Assembly (NCBI GenBank): GCA_015680685.1
Contig: MNCI01002989.1
Span: 154,338-218,337 of the forward strand
DNA: 64,000 nt
Direction: 5' to 3'
From: Gnetum montanum
Taxonomy: Eukaryota; Streptophyta; Gnetopsida; Gnetales; Gnetaceae
The number at the start of each line of letters is the position of its first letter. The stretch's first letter is position 1. Below the pieces are notes generated by a model, which was not told the DNA's origin, did not search any database, and saw only the letters and a list, made by a program, of their open reading frames with translations. The translations under genes and the position numbers were made by a program. Shown here one piece after another: positions 56,131-64,000 of this stretch.

Positions 56131-58693
56131 TCCAATCAATAACTATAGTGAGCATGAAAGTCTATATTTTTAGACTCAATGATGACAGAATCTTGTCAAG
56201 AGTGAGAAGATCTATTTTATGAGAATATGGTCTTGATAAAGGTCCTATTCTACCAGCCTTCTCTAGAATCATCCTAAAGAAAGGATGTTTCTTTGTTTGG
56301 CCCTTATCATTATTGATGAGATCTTCTATTCATACATTTACTACCCTTGGATCCTTCTTTTGCTACAGCTGTGATGGTAGTTCACCCTACATTGTAGGTG
56401 GTGGCACTAGTGGCAAGGGATTTGAATTGGGATTTGAAAGATCAGGTGCTTGTGAATGCATGTGCAGGTTTAGATTAGTCCTTGGTGGCATCAACTGATA
56501 GTGTTCTGGTGGGTGATATTGTGGGTTTTGAATAGTAGCATTTGCTAGTGAGATCGGACGCTGGACATAGTATCTGTAAGGATCAGGTTGTCAGTATGGA
56601 TACTATTGGCACGATAGTGGCATGGCCCATGATTATAGTTGCTACGACTACTAATGGTAGTGCTCTTGTGGCTATGACAAGGCTCCACTAGGATTGTACA
56701 GTGGTTGAGGTTGTTGCCTGTGGTTACCTTGAGGATAAGGTAACTGTTTGGGCATATGCTTTTGGACAAATTATGAGTTAAGTGCATATTTCCCAATTTC
56801 TTGTAGATGTACAATGACTGAACAACATCCCTTAGGATGTTCATACTAGCACACAGTGCAACCTTCATCATCTGTGGAGCTAGTGTCTGAGTACCTAGCT
56901 ACTAAAGCAACTTTACCCTTTTTTCTAAGTTCCTTCTTCTTCTTTTTGTCTCTTCCTCTATTGAGTGCTTGTTCTACTTTCTCCTCCATAATCTTTAGTG
57001 CTTTTATACATCTTTCATCTATTGAATCCCACATTTTTACTACCTGTGTTGCTACATCGGCAAAAAATTTCTAAATTGGTAGCATCTCTTTTCTAATCTC
57101 TTGATCCAAGGTTTCTTTCTCTTAGGTATCACATACTCATGCATCTCTTTTTTAGATCAATGGATCCCTATTGTATTCTTCAGCTATTTCCCTTTTCTTG
57201 AGTTCTCCTTCTTCTTTTTCCACTTGATTGATGAGTCTTTGAATTTGATGGGCAGTTAATTCTAATAGTCTTCCTTGGGCATAAACCCCAAGGATCTCTC
57301 TTATTTTGCTTCTCAGCCCATCTATGATGTGCCTTAGCTATTTCTTTGATGAGAATCCATGGCCTAGGCATCTGTGTAATAGTGAATAATATATGCCCTT
57401 TGCTACATCAAGGGTCTTATGAGTCCCTTATTTCCAGTTTTGGATTTTCTTTCTTAGGTTTGACACTTGTGAATATGTCTAATATTTTTCATTAAAAATT
57501 TCAAGCATGGTACTCCAACATCTGATGGATTCAAGTTCTAGTGACCTGTACCAGTTTTTTGCTTCATTCATAAGTGTTCTAGGAAACAATTTCAATTTCT
57601 ACTAATCACTTTTTATGTTTTGAAGGGCATAGGCATTGTGGAGTGCTTGAAGGTGACGTTAAGGATCAACATTGTAACCTCCTTCAAGTTTGGGCATGTT
57701 ACTCATATTTGGCCATTTAATTCAACTATCTCTCACATGCCTAGTTGGTATGTAGAATGCTTCCTGAATGTTGATCATGTTCCAAATTTCCATACGGGGT
57801 TCATCATCATGATTATGTTCATAAGATCTGTGGTAGTGGTGACCCCTTCTATGCTCGTGCCTTTCTTAATCCTCTCTTCTCTCTTTATGTCTCCTTCTTT
57901 CATAATCCTCATCTTCTGAATCAGAATACCTTGAGTATCGATCATGATGACCATGAGCTTTTCTCTTTTTCCTATAAAAATCTTAGTACTTGTGCTATCT
58001 CTTGCCATAGTCCTTTGATGATCATGATGAAGCAGAAGAGGTAGTAGGAGAATGATGTTGGTTGGTTTTCCTTTCATGACTCTTGTGAATTTCCTTGTAG
58101 GACTTAGCAAGATCCCTTGGCCTAGAGTCCTGCTTGTATCTTAAGTTAGTAGCCTCCCCCTTGTGTGTCTCTACCAGAGTAGAGTGAATTTGGGCTTTGA
58201 CATGTTCTTCTAGTCTGATGATAGGTTTCTTTAATCATGGTTTTTTTGGAGTTGTTCCAAAATGAACTGATTAGCATCAAGCTCTTCTATGACAACAAAT
58301 GTGTTGGCTTCCTTATCTTTGGTATGACCAGGCTTGATTTCCATAATAGCATCTCTTTTTATCTGCTCCCTTGTAGGTTCGTAGGGTCTAGTCATGTGTT
58401 GATGTCACATGATACCCTTCTTAACTTTGGTCTAAGTGCATTCCTCTTAAAGCAGTTTGTAGCATGTTTAGTGTCGCACATTCGGGAGGCAAGACTATGT
58501 TTCCTTGTATGTCTCTCCACCTTATTTATCTATCCTGATGGAATATGAAGGTGAATTCTGGATGCTATGGATCAGTGTGAGCATACGTAATACATGTTTG
58601 CATTGGCATTCTCTAGTCTTCTTCATTAGCAATTTTGTCACTACTCCTTCTTATGTCCTTGGTAGGTGATGCTTGATCATTATGTGAAGCCAT
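56131..58693 (-). pseudogene. gag: Element H gag
   Basis: Minus-strand ATG at 58693 (MASHNDQASPTKDIRRSSDK), then an N-terminal domain decayed around YAHTDP and FTFIFHQDR. A charged linker (58110-57800) gives way to a capsid core (about 57730-57150) recognisable in short pieces: HNAYALQN-like, GYNVDP, LLELTAHQIQRL, EEYNRDPLI. The frame 57034-56846 has MWDSIDERCIKALKIMEEKV followed by GCTVC. The knuckle CTVCxYEHPKGC at 56822-56860 has an in-frame stop. Pro-rich tail to 56131. Many stops; the plus-strand frames within 57620-58548 are shadows. Confidence 0.85.
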
Positions 58694-58811
58694 GTTATTG
58701 TTTCTTGATGGTTTGTGTTAAGTGTTCTTTGTATTAAGGTTGTGAAGATTAGAGTTAGGTTTTGATAAAACAAACTTTGGAAAATTAATTACTTAGTATA
58801 ACATTGACTTA

Positions 58812-58829
58812 TCCTTGATAATGGCACTA
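58812..58829 (-). other. PBS of H (decayed tRNA-Asp)
   Basis: Minus strand TAGTGCCATTATCAAGGA; seven differences from the tRNA-Asp complement, all transitions. Confidence 0.8.
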
Positions 58830-58830
58830 A

Positions 58831-59724
58831 TGATGAGTGATGGAGTATCCAACACCCAACCATACAAGATACGAGTGTTCATGCACAATCTTGGTCAAAC
58901 TTCGCAGATAAGGCAATGTGATTATACCAATAATTAGTTAACATTTGTGATCATTATCTTCCCATGTGAGCTACTAAAATCAGTATGTATGGTTTAACTC
59001 ATAATGAGGTATATGATATTGATGTTGTATTGGCCATTAAGCTCCTAGTAAATATGAAGTGAAAGTAAGGGTTTCTAAGTCTAAGTGACAGTAAAAAAAA
59101 TCTAAACTCAACTATGCGATGAGTAGCCAATCCTAATCTTCTGGTCACACCTTGAACTTCGTGCAACTACTACTGTGATTACCATGTACTACACTACTGG
59201 GCGTACCAAGTGATAATACTACTAGGTTACCAAGTAGTTACACTCACATGCTCAAGATCAGTCATACTCATCCCACTTAATGACATTAAAAGTAACTTGC
59301 AAGTAATCATAAACATTAACTATGAAAAGAGTAAATAGTAAACTAATTAAAAATAGAAATAAAACTAAGTGTTGCTACAATGATGTAGAGCAATCTCAAT
59401 CTTTATTGCCAATCATACAATGCATCCAAGTACATCACACTCGAATAAAGATTTTGTTCAATTACAAAACATCACACTACAAGCACACACTACTAAGTAC
59501 CGAATTCAACAGAATTCAAGAAAACAAATTGAAAGAGTTCTGTTACTAGACTATCAAATCTACTACGAATTTGTGTGCCCAAGTGTTGCTTATATAGGCT
59601 AGCATGCATCCAACGATTTCATTTATACAATAACGCATGGTGAGATACAATAACGTATCTATGACATCATAGATACAATATTGTAACTATGATATCGTTG
59701 ACTCAAAATTTTTTGGATTTATCA
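58831..59724 (-). repeat. 5' LTR of element H
   Basis: Minus strand TGATAAATCCAAAAAATTTT...CATCACTCATCA, 894 bp. Decayed GATATC/CGATAT cores at 59610-59697, TATA region tatataagcaac (complement of about 59588-59599), AATAAAG (complement of about 59440). Frames 59322-59602 are chance. Confidence 0.92.
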
Positions 59725-59729
59725 AGTTT

Positions 59730-60378
59730 ATCACAAATATTCTCCAACTAATATTATCTCTTTATTTTCTTAGATGATATCATATAACAACTCATGTTTC
59801 AATTGAAGCCCTAAATAGATACATTAATTTTTTCTTCTTCTTTTGTTTATAGGAAGCCTTTACTAGGAGCTAAAAACCTGAAAGGGCACTTTTAAAAGAG
59901 GACTAGGTTTGATTCTTTTCTTACATCAAAGAGGAGGTTTTCAGCATTGCCTATAAGGATGAAAACTTGAAAAGGCATCCACAAAACTATTGGGACATTC
60001 CTTTTATGTTTTGCTAGAGTTTCACTTCTCTTTAATACTTCTCTATGACTTATACTATGAAATGTTTTCTTTCTAACACATTTTATTTCTGAGATCCATT
60101 ACCACCCCTACCTTTTAGATTGTTAATGAGATATAACTTTAGACAAGGTCATAAGCAATTAGTGTAAAGTAAGAGTTTGACAAGACTATTTTTAATTATA
60201 ATTGCAATTTCAATTGGTATTTTATGCATATACTTTTTAAGTTCATTGATGAAAAGTTGAAATAAAGTAAGAAAACTAGGACATCCTTGTTTTACACTAA
60301 CAAAACAATTAATAAAATTCTTTCTTGCCCATTTGGAACTTGAATGTATACCAATTTTTAAAGTTTTTGGATAACAGG
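59730..60378 (-). pseudogene. LINE (non-LTR) RT fragment
   Basis: On the minus strand the peptide CFVSVKQGCP (about 60310-60279) is the VxQGCPLSP block of non-LTR reverse transcriptases; LTLFQLFINELKKYM follows as the LFxLFINDL block, and, after a frame change, KLLLYTNCL stands where the catalytic LLYADDLVL box belongs. Several more stops. Downstream sequence (about 60060-59730) is compatible with the rest of a LINE RT but not diagnostic. Interrupted on one side by H and on the other by I. Clade not determined. Confidence 0.65.
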
Positions 60379-61390
60379 TGATGAGAGCAATTACTCTAAG
60401 TGGTTACTCTAATAATTAGAGTGGTTATTATTAGGGCGGTTACTCTAATAATTAGAGTGGTTATCACTAGGGGAATTACTCTAATTATTAGAGTGGTTAT
60501 TATTAGAGTGGTTAAAATTAGAGGGGCAGTTTCTCTAAAATTAGAGTGGCAATTTCTCTCTAAAATTAGAGGGTATTTTCTCTAAAATTAGAGTGGTAGT
60601 TTTTGTAATTATTAGAGTAGTTGCTTCCAAGCCTATAAATACAGTGCCCAGGCACACAATAGGGAAAGTTAAGAAGAAGAAAGAAAGAAGAAGAATTCAA
60701 AGGAGGAAGTCTTTTAGGAGTCAAGTAGTGAAACTCTAGCCAAGTGCCCACAGTAGGAGGTCTAAGTGAGGACGGATCTTTATTCGAGCATTGTGTACCT
60801 GAGCACACCTTGTGTACGGCAATAAAGACGAGCTCTTGGATTCATCCTTGCAGCACTTGAGATTTGTTTTCTTACTCATTTCCTTTATTTTATTTTCTTT
60901 TGCATTTATTTTATTTTATTATTTTATTTTATTTTATGCACTTTACATTTTTGTTATTAGCACACACAATATGATCACTTCGAGCATGCGTGTAACACTT
61001 GGTAACCCAATAACAATTAGCATTTGGTAATCCTATTAGTGTTGCACTGGTTCAAGATGTGTACAGCAAGTGAGAATATATACTGGTGTTAAGATTAGTT
61101 TAAAGCCTAATTAATCAGTATTTAAGTTAAATTAGTCACTTAGTTATCTCTCTCTCTCCTCCCTTATTAGCAGTAGGACATAAAAACATAAAAGCTATAA
61201 AAATCATATGCCTCAAGCTTACTTAACCATACAACCATGACAATACAAGTAAGTTTGGAAAGACAACGATTGCTTAACCCTGAGTGTTCCATTAGGGCAC
61301 GTAAGCACTTAGTCCTTGGAGTTCGACTGGATCGTGCGTGAAACGCTTGTATTCGTATCGTTGAGCGTAGGGGTACCTCACCGCTCATCA
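60379..61390 (+). repeat. 5' LTR of element I
   Basis: TGATGAGAGCAATTAC...CGCTCATCA, 1,012 bp. Palindrome array 60390-60620; TATA box ctataaatacag at 60634-60645; R with GTACctgagCACAccttGTGTAC-type hairpin and AATAAAG at 60821-60827; T-rich U5; common end gtaggggtacctcaccgctc. The frames 60400-60585 and 60566-61030 are within the LTR and not genes. Confidence 0.92.
60390..60620. promoter_or_regulatory. CTCTAA/TTAGAG palindrome array in U3 of I
   Basis: At least six dyads: CTCTAATAATTAGAG twice, CTCTAATTATTAGAG, and CTCTAAAATTAGAG three times, separated by tggttatta-type spacers, plus degenerate copies. It occupies the position of the GATATC array in A, B, D and H, just upstream of TATA. Confidence 0.75.
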
Positions 61391-61391
61391 T

Positions 61392-61409
61392 TGGCACTGT
61401 TGCCAAGGA
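61392..61409 (+). other. PBS of I (tRNA-Asp)
   Basis: TGGCACTGTTGCCAAGGA; four transitions from the tRNA-Asp complement. Confidence 0.9.
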
Positions 61410-61536
61410 CTTAGTTGTTTGTGCGCTATGTAGAACATAGGAAATCATCCATATCGTTAGGATGTTAGAACAAACCCTTAGGATTGATCAAAGAAAAGAT
61501 AAGACAATGGTAGATCACACACCACACAAGACGAAA

Positions 61537-62609
61537 ATGTCTTCTTCTTCGCACAAGAGCACTTCACCGCCTAGGACTAACATAAGAGATAGTTGGCAAC
61601 ATCATACATGTAACCAAGATCTGCCAGTTCCTCAACAAGTTCAAGTAGTATATACTCATCACAATGAGTATGTACCCGATTTCACCTTTATCCTCCACCA
61701 AGATAAACAACTGCGTTGGAGAGACTTAGAGGGTAACATAGTGTTGCCTCCAAATCAATCAGTCCCCAACATGCTCCTTCGTGCTCTCACGTGAATAGAC
61801 ATGCTGCTTTTATACGCAGAATATGTTGCATGTGATCATGACACAAGGGACTATCATCCCACAGAAGCGCAACATCAACGGGACTTGCGACAAGAGAGTT
61901 ACCATGCATCCTTGAAGGGTAAATGGCCCCATAACGCCCTGCACATTTTAAGCCAAAGTGGGGAACTGGTTTCAATAGGTTCCCCACTAAATGATGTTCC
62001 CCCTCCTAACGATGGTCAGGAGGTGGTGTATCAGAACCTCCACTCCGCAGTTCATAACCCTAGTTCTGATCCCCACGAACACGAAGTATTCAACGAGGGA
62101 ATACAAACACACGATAAGGGCAGACGTTCTGATAGTAATCACGATCAAGGCCAAGACCACCAAAGAGAAGGTAGAAAACACCGTCATGACAATGGTTCTC
62201 CTTTTTCTTCACCTTCATCATCACATTCACCCTCTCCTTCAGTGTCGGGACGCAGTCATAAGGAAACTAACTGTGAGGATAAAGGAAGATAGAGTGAAAA
62301 ACATCGACGAGACAGTAGAGAATGAGGATGAGGGCACTCTAGGGAATCACGGCATAGAAGAAGGGAGTGTAGGGAACCACGTAGACATCACAAACGCTAT
62401 GAACAAGATGACCACAAAGAACCCCTACTCGCAACTAGAAGCATGTTAGATATCACGAAGGCCGTAAGAGTTCCAACAAGGCACCAAAAGGACAGTAGGA
62501 TAAAGAGGTTAGACATGAACAATATCCCACAATTTGAAGGGGGATACAACGCTAATCCTCAAAACCACTTATAAGCATTCCACAATGTGTGTGCCTTGTA
62601 GAACATCGA
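61537..62609 (+). pseudogene. gag: Element I gag, first part
   Basis: ATG at 61537 (MSSSSHKSTSPPRTN), preferred over the earlier in-frame ATG at 61462 because A and B start at the same place. N-terminal domain with YTHHNEYVPDFTFILHQDKQ and VPNMLLRALT, stop TGA near 61792, then YAEYVACDHDTRDYHPTEAQ; acidic/basic linker to 62400; DITKAVRVPTRHQKDSRIK; IPQFEGGYNANPQNHL; CAL and NID at the LTR J insertion. Point stops (61792, 62290, 62572, 62599). Minus frames 61787-62187 are shadows. Confidence 0.92.
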
Positions 62610-63410
62610 TGATGAGTCGTCATTTAGTCAACTGCGATATCGCGTACGCAATATTGTAGCCTGTCTCCTCATCTATAAATAAGAGGTAGACAGATATGAT
62701 AATTAGTCATTAGTTTTTAGAGTTAAGTTTTGATTTTAGTTGCTATTTTTTCTCTCAACCCTTTTCCTCCCAGTGTATGCCCACAGTGTGGTGAATGTAA
62801 TTGTACAACAACCTTTATTCGAGTGTGACATACTTGGACACGCAAATGATCGACAATAAAGATTGAGATTACTTCATCATTATAGCATTCACTTAGTTCA
62901 ATTAATTATTTATTTAATAGTTATTTACTGCTTTCCTAGTTAATCTCTCTCATCCTTAAACTCCTGTTAAACGCAGAATGAGTACGACTTGATTACGAGT
63001 ATTTAAGTGTGACTACTTGGTAACCCAGTAGTGTACCTAGGATCTGCGCTTGGTAATCCCAATGGTAGTTGTGCATGAAGTCCAAGATGTGTATGAATAA
63101 TTGAGGAACGGATGCTCATCACACTTAGGCTAGCTTAGATTCTCTCTCATCCTTTCTCTCTTAGCTTAGTAAATATTATTTTCCATTGCCTTCAGGAGTA
63201 GCACTAGGTTAGAAACCACATCATACACCTCACTCTGGACTAAACCATATGTGACAAAGCTAATACTAGTCTAGGTGGGAAGACAACGAACTGCAACGTA
63301 AGGATAACGATCTAGATACCATAACTAGTTCGTCTGCGGAGTTCAACCTGATCGCACGTGTAATGCTCGTATTCGTATGGTTGAGTGTAGGGGTACCTCG
63401 CCACTCATCA
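62610..63410 (+). mobile_element. Solo LTR J in element I gag
   Basis: An 801-bp LTR of the D type: begins TGATGAGTCG, ends CACTCATCA; two GATATC-type cores with a palindromic GCGTACGC spacer (62636-62655); TATA tataaataagag near 62673. Flanks ATCGA (62605-62609) and ATCAA (63411-63415) are a target duplication with one change. The gag frame resumes just after. Confidence 0.92.
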
Positions 63411-64000
63411 ATCAAGAACAAATGGAAAAAATTGAAGTTGTTCCCAAGGACACTAGTGAAAGAAGCAGAAAGTTGGTACGTGTCCTTAGAACTGGAATCC
63501 ATTTGAAGGTGGAGTACGATGTTAAAACTATTTAATGATAAGTATCAAACGTACCCCCGAGTGTCTAACTTGCGAAAACAAATCCAAGGATGGAAGCAAG
63601 GAAATCATGAACCCTTGGATGCTGCCATGGGCTGCTATTACGCACTGTTACATTGTTGTCCTAGCCATGGCTATTCGCAGTAGGATCAACTGCGCCATCT
63701 TGTGGATGGACTTAGGCATGAAACAAGGAGAACCCTTGGAACATATGCCCAAGGGAGATTATCAGAGCTTAGGTCTCATCAGGTTCATAAATTGCTAGAG
63801 AAAGTAGCCAAGGAAGAAGGGGAGCTATGTAAGAGAGAAAGTGCAAAAGAATACAACTGAGATTCTTCCCTCCTAAAAAGGGAAGTGAGATTCTGTGAAA
63901 ATGAGAAGAGTCATCACTCGAAGAGATGGTCAATAGGAAAACTTTGCCGCTCCAAAAAATAACAACAGAAGTGTCGGTAAAGGTGGACCAAATGTGGGAC
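63411..64000 (+). pseudogene. gag: Element I gag, second part
   Basis: Resumes with NKWKKLKLFPRTLVKEAESW, then LKLFNDKYQTYPRVSNLRKQ, HEPLDAAMGCYYALLHCC, QLRHLVDGLRHETRRTLGTY and KLLEKVAKEEGELCKRESAK, all as in A and B. A stop replaces the Trp/Gln codon in YSQ-DQL (63680), another follows at 63858, and a short deletion shifts the frame near 63900. The knuckle lies beyond the window. Confidence 0.92.

Larger units (their letters stand above)
44771..59724 (-). mobile_element. Element H: minus-strand gag-protease-3' ORF element
   Basis: LTRs 58831-59724 (5') and 44771-45655 (3'). Flanks GGTTT (44766-44770) and AGTTT (59725-59729) are a target duplication with one change. On the minus strand: PBS, gag, protease, spacer, 3' ORF with coiled coil. 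No RT or integrase. Element G is inserted in the 3' ORF. Of the tRNA-Asp elements it has the most damaged PBS (seven transitions), suggesting it is the oldest of the set. Confidence 0.92.
60379..64000 (+). mobile_element. Element I: tRNA-Asp gypsy element, 5' part
   Basis: LTR 60379-61390, PBS and gag, cut by solo LTR J and by the window end. Gag is closest to A and B, but U3 is unlike both: it carries CTCTAA...TTAGAG dyads. Whether it has pol cannot be seen here. Target duplication cannot be checked. Confidence 0.9.

Noticed and set aside
60400-60585. Ile/Val/Arg-repeat protein at 60400-60585
   Set aside because: It is the CTCTAA/TTAGAG array in the LTR of element I read as codons.
1-64000. 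Host protein-coding genes, tRNA or rRNA genes
   Set aside because: Every longer coding signal I could identify is retroelement-derived. No tRNA cloverleaf or rRNA core was recognised by eye; a tRNAscan-SE and protein-homology run would settle it.

Overview
Plant nuclear DNA, AT-rich, made almost entirely of nested, decayed Ty3/gypsy LTR retrotransposons. I find no intact host gene, tRNA, rRNA or CRISPR array. The plant assignment rests on primer-binding sites (PBS) complementary to plant tRNA-Asp (and one to initiator tRNA-Met), on Athila/Tat-type gag, DLG-type protease and pol, on a chromodomain integrase, and on dense 5-bp target-site duplications (TSDs). A large, retroelement-rich genome is likely; I cannot name the species.

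Layout. (1) 1 to about 28,950: a + strand chromovirus (E0: gag, protease, RT, RNase H, integrase, chromodomain) cut by four insertions. These are a minus-strand solo LTR (2378-2947), element A (3071-18543, TSD CTATT), solo LTR C (18987-19927, TSD AGTAG) and element D (20439-27081, TSD AAGTT). The E0 reading frame resumes at the expected codon after each. Element B (9927-18300, TSD GTCTC) sits inside the 3' LTR of A, and B itself holds a solo LTR (14467-15891, TSD CTAAG), so nesting is four deep. (2) About 28,950-32,282: a minus-strand remnant K (gag, tRNA-iMet-like PBS, LTR with a ~390-bp tandem repeat). (3) 32283-44522: element F, the only tRNA-Asp element here with RT, RNase H and integrase, plus a long 3' ORF; its right end carries a duplicated piece of left flank. 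(4) 44771-59724: minus-strand element H with element G (46434-52166, TSD GTCAT) inserted in its 3' ORF. (5) 59730-60378: a minus-strand LINE RT fragment. (6) 60379-64000: element I (LTR, PBS, gag), with a solo LTR J (62610-63410) inside gag; I runs off the window.

How the parts fit. A, B, D, F, G, H and I form one superfamily. They share a tRNA-Asp PBS, near-identical R/U5, the same gag with a CX2CX3HX4C knuckle, recurring AGTCATGGGGG motifs, a conserved non-coding spacer, and (in D, F, G, H) an extra 3' ORF. Only F has RT and integrase. A, B and H keep gag plus protease, and D and G keep gag plus the 3' ORF, so the group looks like gag-bearing parasites mobilised by an F-like helper. The most interesting signals are: interchangeable arrays of short palindromes in U3 (GCGATATCGC, GTTGAC/GTCGATG or CTCTAA-TTAGAG dyads) on a constant TATA-R-U5 core; a second GATATC array plus TATA box inside the spacer ahead of the 3' ORF; a branch-point and acceptor-like signal abutting the 3' ORF start; and PBS decay that is entirely transitions and tracks nesting order.
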